From Filobacillus milosensis (GTDB taxonomy: Bacteria > Bacillota > Bacilli > Bacillales > Alkalibacillaceae): DNA of 64,000 nt. Below, one piece after another: positions 23,769 through 31,990 of this stretch. Numbering within the stretch: the first letter of the stretch is position 1; each line of letters starts with the position of its first letter. The notes beneath the pieces were generated by a model. The model had not been told where the DNA came from, did not search any database, and was given only the letters and a program-made list of their open reading frames with translations. The position numbers and the translations under genes were made by a program. The DNA lies in NCBI RefSeq assembly GCF_004402015.1, contig NZ_SOPW01000011.1:50060-114059 (forward strand), written 5' to 3'.

Positions 23769-25442
23769 ATGAGAAAGAACTTTTACACGGAAGACGCGTT
23801 ACTTAAACGACTGTTAGAGAAGCACCTTCCTAATAAATTTTTCAGGTACGCGGATCAGGCTTTAACGACATTCGGTGATCAAGTGGCAAACGAAATCGAC
23901 GAACGCGCCGCACACACCGATCGTGAAGGCCAGCCACGCTTAATTAAATATGACAAAATGGGTAATGAAATCAATCACGTGTGGGTCAATGAGGGATATC
24001 AACAGACCGTCGAAGACACCTACAATACAGGCATCGTCGGCTATATACATAAAAATATCCCCGAACTGGGTAAGCGCGGCAACTACATTTACTCCTACGC
24101 CCAAGGCTACCTGTTATCCCAAAGTGAGCCAGGCTTTTATTGCCCAGTGACCTTAACGATGGCAACTGCATACCTCATCGACTATTACGCTGATGAGGAT
24201 TTGCGCGAAAAATTCCTTCCACACGTGATTTCAACCGGAGACGTTGAGTTATTTGAAGGCGCCACATTTTTAACCGAACGCCAAGGCGGCTCAGATGTGG
24301 GTGCAAATGAAGTTAGAGCAGAAGACCATGGTGATTACTACCGTTTATATGGTGAAAAATATTTTGCCAGTAACGCAGGACAGTGCGGAGTGACCATGGT
24401 GCTGGCAAGAATTCCAGGCGCACCATCCGGGACACGCGGGCTAAGCCTTTTCTTGGTTCCATGGGAAGAAAACCGAGCAACAAACCTCCTGAGCATCCGC
24501 CGTCTAAAAGATAAGCTCGGTGTGCGCGCTGTCCCGTCAGCCGAAGTTGAATTCGAAGGTGCCAAAGCCTATCTTGTCGGTGATCCCTCACAAGGGTTTA
24601 AGTACATGATGGAGGCGCTGAACCTTTCCCGTGTCTGTAATACCGTCGCGTCACTTGGAATCATGCGCCGAGCATATATAGAGGCTCGTGATTACGCAAC
24701 GAACCGGGAAGCATTTGGCGGCTCGCTTGTGCAATACCCAATGATCCAGGAAACCCTTGTCAACCTTGCTGTCAAACTTGAAACAGAAATGGTCGCAACC
24801 TTTGACATGATCGACCTTTTCGATGAAGTCATGCGCGGCCACGCGAACGAAGAAGAGCGAGCATTACTCAGACTTTACATCGCCCTACTTAAAAAAGAAA
24901 CCGCCGAGCAAGCCATCGAGTTTTCACACGAATCTATCGAAATGCACGGTGGTAACGGTTATATCGAAGACTTCGTGACACCTCGATTACTGCGCGACGC
25001 CCAAGTCCTAACCGTTTGGGAAGGCACCGCAAACATCCTGGGTCTCGAAGTCATGCGATTACTTAAAAAGTACCAGATTCACGAATTCTTTTTGGAAAAA
25101 ATGAAAAATCGCTTGGCCAAATTAGAAGGAAAGGCGAATGAACTCGCCACCCCTGTTTTCGGAGCTATGAAAACACTAGGGAAGGCACTTGCTGAACTAA
25201 CATCGTTTGATGAGCGCAGCCAGCTCATGTATCCAAAGAAAATTGCACAAATGATGACCGATATTCTAGAAGCCGTTGCAATCCTTGATTTTGCATTAAC
25301 AGAAGGCGACGAACGCACCCTGGCCATCGCAGAAATTTTTATAGAAAACACGTTCTACGAAGGCAGAATTGTCGCAGAACCATTACAGCTGAAATACTTT
25401 GATCTCATCGTAAATCATGAGCACTCAAAACAGGTTCATTAA
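23769..25442 (+). CDS. Acyl-CoA dehydrogenase, long form
   Basis: FAD-dependent oxidation of an acyl-CoA to the enoyl-CoA, passing electrons to ETF. The segments TERQGGSDVGANEV, YFASNAGQCGV, REAFGGSLVQYPMIQETL, EMHGGNGYIED and LTVWEGTANILGLEV are typical. The glutamate in WEGTANI matches the catalytic base position of MCAD-type enzymes. Roughly 557 residues, longer than the 380-residue forms because of a C-terminal helical extension, as in AidB-like subgroups. Start is uncertain: ATG 23769 has a GGGGG 12 bp upstream, while TTG 23742 lacks an RBS. Substrate unknown. Confidence 0.88.
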   Translation: MRKNFYTEDALLKRLLEKHLPNKFFRYADQALTTFGDQVANEIDERAAHTDREGQPRLIKYDKMGNEINHVWVNEGYQQTVEDTYNTGIVGYIHKNIPELGKRGNYIYSYAQGYLLSQSEPGFYCPVTLTMATAYLIDYYADEDLREKFLPHVISTGDVELFEGATFLTERQGGSDVGANEVRAEDHGDYYRLYGEKYFASNAGQCGVTMVLARIPGAPSGTRGLSLFLVPWEENRATNLLSIRRLKDKLGVRAVPSAEVEFEGAKAYLVGDPSQGFKYMMEALNLSRVCNTVASLGIMRRAYIEARDYATNREAFGGSLVQYPMIQETLVNLAVKLETEMVATFDMIDLFDEVMRGHANEEERALLRLYIALLKKETAEQAIEFSHESIEMHGGNGYIEDFVTPRLLRDAQVLTVWEGTANILGLEVMRLLKKYQIHEFFLEKMKNRLAKLEGKANELATPVFGAMKTLGKALAELTSFDERSQLMYPKKIAQMMTDILEAVAILDFALTEGDERTLAIAEIFIENTFYEGRIVAEPLQLKYFDLIVNHEHSKQVH

Positions 25443-25471
25443 AATAGTATCAATTAAATTAAAAAAGTAAG

Positions 25472-25520
25472 CAGCTCAATTAAGGAGTGAAATCCACATC
25501 CCTAATTGAACTGTTTTATT
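25472..25520 (+). terminator. Probable terminator of the acyl-CoA dehydrogenase
   Basis: Imperfect stem CAGCTCAATTAAGG / CCCTAATTGAACTG (12 of 14 pairs) followed by TTTTATT. Confidence 0.65.
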
Positions 25521-25604
25521 GTAAATTGAAATATATTTAACGAACTGGCAGAATAGTAAAAGAAACTCAGCCCACCATTAGGAGGACATAAATGAGTCAA
25601 TATA

Positions 25605-25853
25605 ATGCAGGAAATGGGATGGTTTATATTATTAATCAGCGCCCTGGCATGTCTGTTTAAACTTAATAAGACTCACTATCTTATTCTTATAGGATTTAAT
25701 ATGCTGATCGGTCTTGTCTATCTCACCCTAGAAGGACTTATGGGTTTAGGAATACCTGTAGCATTTGCAAACGGATTATTAACCTTCGCAGTCATTGGGT
25801 TGAAAGAAATACTTTCCGAATTAATCTCAGGTGGCACAAATAAATCTGAATGA
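25605..25853 (+). CDS. Small membrane protein, possible frameshifted start
   Basis: An 82-residue protein with three hydrophobic stretches, including MGWFILLISALACLF and HYLILIGFNMLIGLVYLTLEGLMGL. I do not recognise it. The best ribosome site (GGAGG at 25581) serves an ATG at 25592 in another frame, which stops after 22 codons. Removing one base near 25604 would give a continuous protein starting MSQYMQEMGW. The annotated ATG at 25605 is 19 bp from GGAGG, so the start is doubtful. Confidence 0.55.
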   Translation: MQEMGWFILLISALACLFKLNKTHYLILIGFNMLIGLVYLTLEGLMGLGIPVAFANGLLTFAVIGLKEILSELISGGTNKSE

Positions 25854-25886
25854 GCTTTTTCCAAAAAGGAAAATGCTCTTTTTTTT
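25852..25886 (+). terminator. Terminator after the small membrane gene
   Basis: Stem GAGC-TTTTTCC / GGAAAAT-GCTC with one mismatch, followed by eight or more T. Confidence 0.75.
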
Positions 25887-25901
25887 GCCCTAATTTATGA
25901 A

Positions 25902-26040
25902 AACTTCATTTAAATAAAAATGAACTCCATTAATCAGCAAACAAACTCAATTAATCCAACACAAAACTCCATTATTCAGTTCAACAACTTCATTAATCAC
26001 AATCTAAACTCCATTAAAACGTTCTTGAACTCCATTAATC
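25902..26040 (+). repeat. 21-bp phased array, core type C (7 units)
   Basis: Cores near AACTCCATTAAT begin at 25902, 25923, 25944, 25965, 25986, 26007 and 26028. All six intervals are exactly 21 bp, with unrelated fillers. It starts 16 bp after the preceding terminator. The remaining leader to mbl (26041-26213) is AT-rich with no gene. Confidence 0.93.
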
Positions 26041-26213
26041 ACAAAAACCACCACAACATTCACCCTTTTGAAAACAAATTGTCATACTAAGTAGTCCATC
26101 CGTCCTAAAGTTTTACAAACAAGTTAAAAACAATGTGACACTCCACCCAAAAAGTGATAAAATATTACAATAGAATACTATATTTTCGCACGTGTCAGGG
26201 GGATCATTAATTC

Positions 26214-27209
26214 ATGTTTGCTAGAGATATTGGAATTGACTTAGGTACAGCTAATGTGCTGATTCATGTAAAAGGAAAAGGAATTGTATTAAACGAACCA
26301 TCAGTGGTTGCAATGGATAAAAATTCAGGTAGGGTCCTAGAAGTAGGACATGCCGCACGTCGTATGGTCGGACGTACGCCTGGGAACATTGAGGCGATTC
26401 GTCCACTTAAAGATGGAGTCATCGCAGACTTTGACGTGACTGAAGCGATGCTACGCTATTTCATCGGTAAAATTAACGTTAAAGGTATGTTCTCAAAACC
26501 ACGTATTTTAGTATGCTGCCCAACAAACATAACAAAAGTTGAGCAAAAAGCGATTAAAGAAGCGGCTGAAAAGAGCGGCGGTAAGAGAGTTTACTTAGAA
26601 GAAGAACCAAAAGTAGCAGCAGTTGGCGCAGGAATGGATATCTTCCAGCCAAGCGGTAACATGGTTATTGACATCGGTGGAGGAACGACAGACATTGCAG
26701 TATTATCAATGGGCGATATCGTAACCTCTGAATCTATTAAAATGGCCGGTGACAAACTGGATCAAGAGATTTTACAATACATCAAACGTAAATATAAATT
26801 ACTTATCGGTGACCGTACTGCAGAAGACATCAAGATCAACGTAGCAACTGTCTTCCCAGGATCACGCAACGAAACGATCGACATTCGTGGCCGTGACCTT
26901 GTATCAGGTCTACCACGCACCATTACAATTGGTTCAGAAGAAATCGAAGGCGCACTTAAAGAATCTGTTTCACTAATCGTTCAGGCAGCTAAAACCGTAC
27001 TTGAAAACACACCACCAGAACTATCTGCAGATATTATCGACCGTGGTGTCATCCTAACAGGTGGCGGTGCACTACTTGACGGGCTAGATCAATTAATGGC
27101 AGAAGAACTTAAAGTTCCAGTCTTCATCGCAGAAGAACCAATGCACTGCGTAGCCAGAGGTACAGGCATCATGCTAGAAAACATCGACAAAATCGCGAAG
27201 ATTGGGTAA
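26214..27209 (+). CDS. mbl: MreB-like rod-shape protein Mbl
   Basis: Actin-like ATPase that forms membrane-associated filaments guiding lateral wall synthesis. The actin phosphate loops are visible: GIDLGTANVLIHVKG at the N-terminus, VIDIGGGTTDIAVLSMG, and the adenosine motif ILTGGGALLDGLDQLM. The N-terminal MFARDIG fits a short membrane-insertion sequence. At 331 residues it is typical, and the position between spoIIID and flhO identifies Mbl rather than MreB or MreBH. Confidence 0.95.
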   Translation: MFARDIGIDLGTANVLIHVKGKGIVLNEPSVVAMDKNSGRVLEVGHAARRMVGRTPGNIEAIRPLKDGVIADFDVTEAMLRYFIGKINVKGMFSKPRILVCCPTNITKVEQKAIKEAAEKSGGKRVYLEEEPKVAAVGAGMDIFQPSGNMVIDIGGGTTDIAVLSMGDIVTSESIKMAGDKLDQEILQYIKRKYKLLIGDRTAEDIKINVATVFPGSRNETIDIRGRDLVSGLPRTITIGSEEIEGALKESVSLIVQAAKTVLENTPPELSADIIDRGVILTGGGALLDGLDQLMAEELKVPVFIAEEPMHCVARGTGIMLENIDKIAKIG

Positions 27210-27376
27210 CATCGTCCGCAAGAAACGATTCATATTTTTTAAAAAATTTTGCAAGACCATTCATAGAAGTACAACACCAGCCAAGGCAGATGCGGCTTTT
27301 CCTTTTTGAACAACGAAGGGACCGCAAGCCTTGGCTATACATAAAAACGATTCACCCATTAAAGGAGGCGCTTGTT

Positions 27377-28198
27377 ATGCTTAGAGGCTATAACACTGCA
27401 GGAGCTGGCATGATTGCGCAACAACGATACCAAGAATCACTTTCCAACAATATGTCCAACATACTCACACCAGGTTACAAAGCAGATCGCTCAACCATGC
27501 GTGCATTTCCAGAAATGCTCATCCGTGCTTATGACAGTCAGAAAATACCGACACAAAGCAACCTTCAACTTCCACATAACACAAATGTCGGCGCAATCAA
27601 TACCGGCGTTTATATGCAGGAAGGTATTCCACTTTTTGAACAAGGTTCAACACGTGATACTGGTTTATCAACTGACTTAGCACTCATTAACGGTGATATG
27701 CCAGACGATACAGGATTTTTATTTTATACAATCCAAAACGGTGACGGTGACATTCGTTACACACGTAACGGGAACTTCACAGTTGATGCTGAAGGTTTTT
27801 TAACGACTTCAAACGGGAATTATGTATTAGACGAAAATAATAACCGTATTCAAACTGGAACAGAACAGTTTCAAGTAACAGAAAATGGACAAGTGATTTC
27901 TCCTTTTGATAACACCATGCTTGGAATTGCTTATCACCCGAATGCGAACGATCTCGTTAAAGAAGGCGCAAACCTTTTTAGAAATGAAGGAGAGGTTGAA
28001 GCGGTTGATGCAAGAGCGACTGCAGGAGTTGACTTTAGTGTTTCACAAGGCCAACTTGAAAGCTCAAACGTCGACCCACAACAAACCATGACTGAAATGA
28101 TGAGATCATATCGTTTATTCGAAATTAACCAACAAGTCGTCAAGACTTACGATAAAAGTATGGATATGGCAGCCAACCAAATTGGCCGTCTGAGATAG
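27377..28198 (+). CDS. flhO: Flagellar basal-body rod protein FlhO (FlgF/FlgG-like)
   Basis: A 273-residue rod/hook-family protein exported through the flagellar secretion system. The N-terminal helix carries ...QQRYQESLSNNMSNILTPGYKA, the middle has YTRNGNFTVDAEGFLTTSNG, and the C-terminus has QGQLESSNVDPQQTMTEMM. All are family signatures. ATG at 27377 follows AAAGGAGG; the longer frame to 27290 is not supported. It forms an operon with flhP 12 bp downstream. Confidence 0.94.
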   Translation: MLRGYNTAGAGMIAQQRYQESLSNNMSNILTPGYKADRSTMRAFPEMLIRAYDSQKIPTQSNLQLPHNTNVGAINTGVYMQEGIPLFEQGSTRDTGLSTDLALINGDMPDDTGFLFYTIQNGDGDIRYTRNGNFTVDAEGFLTTSNGNYVLDENNNRIQTGTEQFQVTENGQVISPFDNTMLGIAYHPNANDLVKEGANLFRNEGEVEAVDARATAGVDFSVSQGQLESSNVDPQQTMTEMMRSYRLFEINQQVVKTYDKSMDMAANQIGRLR

Positions 28199-28210
28199 GG
28201 GGATTAGGGA

Positions 28211-29041
28211 ATGCGTAGTATGTTAAATGCAGCGTCAACAATGGGACAATTGCAACAACGCATGGACTTAACATCAAATAACCTTTCCAACATGAATACA
28301 TACGGGTATAAATCAAAGCAGGCTCAATTCTCATCATTATTGTTCCAACAAGTGAATAATATTGGTGAAGGAGATGAAGAATCTCCACGTTTTACACCTG
28401 AAGGGATTCGTGTTGGCTCAGGTGCCAAATTAGGGCATACGAGCATGAACTTCAGTGTGGGCGCACCTCAAAGAACTGGACGTGCATTGGATGTTGCCAT
28501 TCAAGATGCCAATCGATTCTTTGTGGTTAACGCACCATTAGAAAACGGTGGAACTGAAGAGCGATTTACGCGCGCGGGGAATTTTTATATCCAACCCGTA
28601 AACAATAATGAAGAAGTGATGCTGACAACAAGCAATGGCACACCTGTCCAAGGTCAGAATGGTCCTATTGTATTGGATAATAATTTTAATGATATTGAAA
28701 TTCTAAAAGATGGATCAGTTCGAGTGACACGTGGTCAAAACAAAGAAGTTGAAGCAACTCTACAACTTGTTGATATTGCACGCCCGAACGCCTTAGAGGC
28801 AGTTGGTGCAAACACGTTTAGATTAGATGAAGAGGACTTAGGTGTTCCAGTTGCTAATATTGTTAATGATGTCGTTCCAGAAGAAGGCAACCTTCTTCCA
28901 GGTGCATTAGAATCATCAAATGTTGATATGGCAAAGGAATTCACAACACTTCTGGAATCACAACGCGCATACTCATTTAATGCCCAGTCAATCCGTCTCG
29001 GCGATCAAATGATGGGGCTAATCGGAAATATGAGATCTTAA
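28211..29041 (+). CDS. flhP: Flagellar basal-body rod protein FlhP
   Basis: Second rod/hook-family protein, 276 residues, homologous to FlhO and FlgG. N-terminal QRMDLTSNNLSNMNTYGYKS, central RFTRAGNFYIQPV and C-terminal GALESSNVDMAKEFTTLLESQRAYSFNAQSI match the distal-rod family. ATG follows AGGGGGATTAGGGA. As in B. subtilis, these genes lie away from the main fla/che operon, next to mbl. Confidence 0.94.
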   Translation: MRSMLNAASTMGQLQQRMDLTSNNLSNMNTYGYKSKQAQFSSLLFQQVNNIGEGDEESPRFTPEGIRVGSGAKLGHTSMNFSVGAPQRTGRALDVAIQDANRFFVVNAPLENGGTEERFTRAGNFYIQPVNNNEEVMLTTSNGTPVQGQNGPIVLDNNFNDIEILKDGSVRVTRGQNKEVEATLQLVDIARPNALEAVGANTFRLDEEDLGVPVANIVNDVVPEEGNLLPGALESSNVDMAKEFTTLLESQRAYSFNAQSIRLGDQMMGLIGNMRS

Positions 29042-29144
29042 TAACTCGCTGTAATGTTGCATAGTTAAGTTTTACTCATTAAAATAGTTAAGGGATGTAT
29101 TTTCCCTTATGTACATAATGCTTTCATAGAATAGAGGTTTACAC

Positions 29145-29477
29145 ATGACTTCAGAAGAACAAAAAAACGAGACAAAAGTTTTTAATAAAAGTGAAAATGA
29201 ACCCAAAGAAGGTCAAGATACGAATAATCGAAAGAAACGCAGAGAAGCTAAAGAGGCGAAGAAAAAAGAAACAGAAAAAAAACCTGGCTTTTTCAAAAGA
29301 CGCATTCGTTTTATACCAGTCTGGTTGCGTGTCATATTAGTCGCTGCGCTCTGTGTAGGAGCATTCATTTTTGGTCTATCTTTTGGTTATGCAACATTAG
29401 GCGAAGGTGAAGATCCATCTGTTGTACGTGATTTAGAGTTCTGGGAAAATATTTGGGACTATATTCAAGGTAAGTAA
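29145..29477 (+). CDS. EpuA-family protein (annotated as RNA polymerase 'subunit beta')
   Basis: A 110-residue protein with a highly charged Lys/Glu-rich N-terminal half, one membrane helix (VWLRVILVAALCVGAFIFGL) and a short tail, GYATLGEGEDPSVVRDLEFW. This is the EpuA layout, in which a cytoplasmic basic stretch precedes a single helix and a conserved G-Y-x-x-x-G-x-G motif. Databases often call it DNA-directed RNA polymerase subunit beta, but nothing here resembles RpoB. It lies 21 bp before fabZ, so they probably form an operon. Confidence 0.8.
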   Translation: MTSEEQKNETKVFNKSENEPKEGQDTNNRKKRREAKEAKKKETEKKPGFFKRRIRFIPVWLRVILVAALCVGAFIFGLSFGYATLGEGEDPSVVRDLEFWENIWDYIQGK

Positions 29478-29498
29478 CTTTATCCAAGGAGGTACACC

Positions 29499-29939
29499 AT
29501 GTTAGATATCGAACAAATTAAATCGATTATCCCTCATCGTTATCCATTTTTATTAATTGATCAAGTCGACGAACTAGAAGAAGGAAAGCGTGCTGTTGGG
29601 TACAAAAACGTAACGGCAAATGAACCGTTTTTCCAAGGACATTTTCCTGAGTACATGGTTATGCCGGGTGTCTTAATTGTTGAAGCATTAGCGCAAGTCG
29701 GAGCTGTCGCTATTTTGAAAAAGGAAGAAAATAAAGGCAAGCTAGGCATGTTTACTGGAATTGATAAATGTCGTTTCAAACGTCAAGTCAAACCAGGTGA
29801 TCGCTTAAAGCTTGAAGTCGAAATTATACGATTAAAAGGACCAATTGGTAAAGGTAAAGCCATTGCCACAGTTGATGGCGAGACAGCATGTGAAGCGGAA
29901 ATCATGTTTGCTGTTGTTGATCCAAATGAAGATAAATAA
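29499..29939 (+). CDS. fabZ: 3-hydroxyacyl-ACP dehydratase FabZ
   Basis: Dehydrates 3-hydroxyacyl-ACP to trans-2-enoyl-ACP in type II fatty-acid synthesis, in the cytoplasm. The hot-dog fold catalytic pair is visible: His48 in [16 protein letters not shown] and Glu62 in [20 protein letters not shown] opens the protein. 146 residues, ATG after AAGGAGGTACACC. It corresponds to ywpB in the mbl-flhOP region of B. subtilis. Confidence 0.96.
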   Translation: MLDIEQIKSIIPHRYPFLLIDQVDELEEGKRAVGYKNVTANEPFFQGHFPEYMVMPGVLIVEALAQVGAVAILKKEENKGKLGMFTGIDKCRFKRQVKPGDRLKLEVEIIRLKGPIGKGKAIATVDGETACEAEIMFAVVDPNEDK

Positions 29940-29943
29940 TTTT

Positions 29944-29976
29944 AATCCTGTCGTGAGTAGCGGCAGGATTTTTTGT
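29944..29976 (+). terminator. Terminator of fabZ
   Basis: Stem AATCCTGTCG / CGGCAGGATT with one G-U pair, followed by T's. Confidence 0.88.
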
Positions 29977-30002
29977 CATAATAAAACCAAGGAGGTTTCA
30001 TG

Positions 30003-30146
30003 ATGACAAAACAAGAAAATCCCGGCGAAAAAATCGAAAAAGTCTCACGCGAATTAATGAAAGAAGGCATTCCAAAGCGTGCCTCAACATTTGCTGCCTC
30101 CATGGGATATCTACGAGCACAGAAGAAGAAAAATAAATTGCATTAA
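30003..30146 (+). CDS. Small basic protein, 47 residues
   Basis: A short gene with AAGGAGG 7 bp before ATG 30003 (a second in-frame ATG lies at 30000). The product begins MTKQENPGEKIEKVSRELMK and ends in a lysine-rich tail, with many charged residues and no membrane segment. It is likely cytoplasmic. I do not recognise it. Good ribosome binding and independent position after the fabZ terminator support a real gene. Confidence 0.6.
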   Translation: MTKQENPGEKIEKVSRELMKEGIPKRASTFAASMGYLRAQKKKNKLH

Positions 30147-30211
30147 TATTGATAAAAACTCAAATAATGGTAACACTATGCTCGAGGAATACAACATTAG
30201 GAGGTACAAAT

Positions 30212-30463
30212 ATGAAATTAATCAAATTACTGTTGGCTTCAATTCTAGTTGTAGGAACATTAGGCGCATGTGCCACAGATGAGCAAGAGCCAGACCAAAA
30301 CCAAGAGCAGCCTGAAGATGGCGGCGAAAACGGTGGTAACGGTGAAAATGGCGGTAATGGCGATGGTGGCATGAATGGCGACAATGGCGGTAACGGTGGA
30401 AATGAAGACGACCAAATGCAAGACGACATGGATGACCCTGAGAAAGAAAAAGAAGAAGAGTAA
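30212..30463 (+). CDS. Gly/Asn-rich acidic lipoprotein
   Basis: An 83-residue lipoprotein precursor. The signal peptide MKLIKLLLASILVVGTLGAC ends in a lipobox LGAC, with Cys20 as the lipidation site. The mature part is almost entirely low complexity: an acidic Gln/Glu/Asp stretch, then GGNGENGGNGDGG-type repeats, then an acidic tail. No folded domain is apparent. ATG at 30212 follows AGGAGGTACAAAT. Similar low-complexity lipoproteins are common in Bacillaceae, with unknown roles. Confidence 0.8.
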   Translation: MKLIKLLLASILVVGTLGACATDEQEPDQNQEQPEDGGENGGNGENGGNGDGGMNGDNGGNGGNEDDQMQDDMDDPEKEKEEE

Positions 30464-30469
30464 TAATCG

Positions 30470-30499
30470 AAGCTTTCGCTTTAAGGCGAAAGCTTTTTT
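30470..30499 (+). terminator. Terminator of the Gly/Asn-rich lipoprotein gene
   Basis: Stem AAGCTTTCGC / GCGAAAGCTT followed by T's. Confidence 0.9.
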
Positions 30500-30507
30500 A
30501 TGTTAAA

Positions 30508-30645
30508 AATTCCATTAAACGAGGATGCAACTACATTAAAATTTGCTTCAACTCCATTAATCGGAGGAGACACTCCATTATTCGGATTAGCAACTCCATT
30601 AATCGAGCTCCCAACTCCATTAATCACCCCAATCACTCCATTAAA
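30508..30645 (+). repeat. 21-bp phased array, core type C (7 units)
   Basis: Cores begin at 30508, 30529, 30550, 30571, 30592, 30613 and 30634. All six intervals are exactly 21 bp. The array fills the space between two convergent genes' terminators. Confidence 0.93.
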
Positions 30646-30671
30646 AAAAGCTCCTGCCTAAGCAGGAGCTT
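30643..30671 (-). terminator. Terminator of the yjfB-like gene (minus strand)
   Basis: Stem AGCTCCTGC / GCAGGAGCT. On the minus strand it is followed by seven T (A's at 30643-30649), which overlap the last array unit. Confidence 0.85.
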
Positions 30672-30679
30672 CCAACTCA

Positions 30680-30862
30680 CTAGGCCTTCACATCAAGGTG
30701 ATTGCCTAAATTAGGGTGTTGGACATTTGAAGACTCTAACATTTTCATTAAACCTTCCGCTTGGATATTAGCCTGGTCCTTAGCTTTGCCCATCAAACTC
30801 ATACCCACTTGTTGCTTTAACTGTGCTTGATTCATCACAACAGAAGCTGCTGCGACATCCAT
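30680..30862 (-). CDS. YjfB-family putative motility protein
   Basis: A 60-residue helical protein of the YjfB family. It starts MDVAAASVVMNQAQLKQQVG and continues with a methionine-rich amphipathic helix ending near HPNLGNHLDVKA. The N-terminal helix-break-helix and the C-terminal P-x-L-G-x-x-x-D are family traits. The family is called a putative motility protein because of sigma-D control in B. subtilis; its molecular role is unknown. ATG is preceded on the minus strand by GAGGTGATTTT. Confidence 0.85.
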   Translation of the reverse strand: MDVAAASVVMNQAQLKQQVGMSLMGKAKDQANIQAEGLMKMLESSNVQHPNLGNHLDVKA

Positions 30863-30936
30863 AAAATCACCTCACTCAGACCTTTCTTGTTATATCGACA
30901 AATCCACTAGCATTTTTATTGATAATGACAAAATAT

Positions 30937-30996
30937 CAAAATTTTTTAAAAAATTTTGAGTAAATATATTCACATTATTTAAAAATATTGTAAAAT
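30937..30996 (+). promoter_or_regulatory. Candidate comK promoter with AT palindrome
   Basis: A perfect 22-bp AT-rich palindrome (30937-30958) lies 11 bp upstream of a plausible promoter: TTCACA (30969-30974), 16 bp, TAAAAT (30991-30996). A strict ComK K-box pair (AAAA-N5-TTTT) was not found. The palindrome may bind ComK, AbrB or another AT-preferring regulator. This is inference. Confidence 0.45.
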
Positions 30997-31042
30997 ATGT
31001 ATGTAACAAAAATGGAAGTAATTAATAGGAGGAGTAAAAGAT

Positions 31043-31528
31043 ATGGTACCAGTTGAAAAAACAGATAAGTACTGTATTAAGAACCAGACGATGCTCATTT
31101 CACCTAATTATGATCCCATTTATCAAAGCAAAATTTACGAAAAGGACAGAATTATACTTGCGAAACAAACGCCTATCAACATCATTGACTCTTCCTGCAT
31201 ACAATTAGGCGGCGCAACGATGGATGGGCGAAAACGAGCAGTCGAGTATGTGACGAAGAAGAAAGTTATGATTCCCATACCTGTCGAACCAAGCAAAGGT
31301 ATTATTTTAATGCCAACACGAAAAATCAAAGATCCAGGCTGTGAATGGATTGCCTACTGCCATGTCAAAGAATACGAAGCGGCATATGGTAATAAAAAAG
31401 AAACCAAAATTACGTTCTATAATGAAGACACTTACCAAGTTGATATACCTTACAATAAAATGCGCAACCAAATTTTGATCGCAAGCCATGTGTTTGGCTA
31501 TTTCATAAAAGATCAATACATCTCATAA
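31043..31528 (+). CDS. comK: Competence transcription factor ComK, short form
   Basis: Master activator of genetic competence. The 161-residue protein aligns along most of B. subtilis ComK: SCIQLGGATMDGRKRAVEY, VEPSKGIILMPTRKI, CEWIAYCHVKEYEA and YNKMRNQI. It ends about 30 residues earlier than the 192-residue B. subtilis protein and lacks the FMLYP motif used by MecA for ClpCP-mediated degradation. GTA/GTG alternatives are not needed, as ATG follows AGGAGGAG. Competence genes elsewhere would be targets, but none lie in this window. Confidence 0.88.
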   Translation: MVPVEKTDKYCIKNQTMLISPNYDPIYQSKIYEKDRIILAKQTPINIIDSSCIQLGGATMDGRKRAVEYVTKKKVMIPIPVEPSKGIILMPTRKIKDPGCEWIAYCHVKEYEAAYGNKKETKITFYNEDTYQVDIPYNKMRNQILIASHVFGYFIKDQYIS

Positions 31529-31530
31529 AG

Positions 31531-31580
31531 CACCTCACCCCAAACTTTTACCAGTAAAAGAGAGGGGAGGTGTTTTATTT
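31531..31580 (+). terminator. Terminator of comK
   Basis: Stem CACCTC(A)CCCC / GGGGAGGTG with an inner CTTTTAC/GTAAAAG hairpin, followed by TTTTATTTTT. Confidence 0.75.
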
Positions 31581-31617
31581 TTGGTTTAAAAAATTAAATT
31601 TCAGTTAAACTACAATC

Positions 31618-31874
31618 TACTCCGTTAATCCAAAGAAGAACTCCATTAAAAAGAGTATTAACTTCATTAAACGAGAAGTCAACTCCATTAATCGTAAGTT
31701 AAACTCAATTAATAACGCTAAGAACTTAAAAAAACATATCAAGAAGGAAGGCTCCTGCCTGCAGGAGCCAACATATTAAATTCAAATAATAAGTAAAGTT
31801 AATGCATTAATCTGCACATAAACTCTATTAATTACAACTCCAACTCCATTAATAGCTCACAAAACTTCAATTAA
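31618..31874 (+). repeat. 21-bp phased arrays, core type C (6 + 4 units) split by a hairpin
   Basis: The first block has cores at 31618, 31639, 31660, 31681, 31702 and 31723. The second has 31800, 31821, 31842 and 31863. All intervals within the blocks are 21 bp. Between them, 31750-31769 is a palindrome GGCTCCTGC-CT-GCAGGAGCC without a T-run, similar in sequence to the yjfB terminator stem. No gene is present in 31529-31990. Confidence 0.88.
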
Positions 31875-31918
31875 CTAGTCCGTTCAAACATCTTTCACAT
31901 TTAAACAAGCCTCTTAGG

Positions 31919-31967
31919 TTGTAAGGACTATTTTTTTTACGTATAGTAGAAAGTGACTGACTGGTCA
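31919..31967 (+). promoter_or_regulatory. Promoter and operator of the tetR-RND operon
   Basis: TTGTAA (31919-31924), 17 bp, TATAGT (31942-31947), then a dyad TGACTGACTGGTCA (31954-31967) overlapping the expected transcript start. The outer arms TGAC/GTCA are symmetric. The layout fits autorepression by the TetR protein. Confidence 0.65.
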
Positions 31968-31990
31968 TTCTAAAAAGAGGGGCTAAAAAT

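Noticed and set aside
29145..29477. RNA polymerase beta subunit
   Set aside because: A common database name for EpuA-family proteins; the 110-residue single-helix protein has nothing in common with RpoB.
30160..30429. Proline/serine-rich ORF opposite the lipoprotein
   Set aside because: Antisense shadow of the Gly/Asn codon repeats in the lipoprotein gene.
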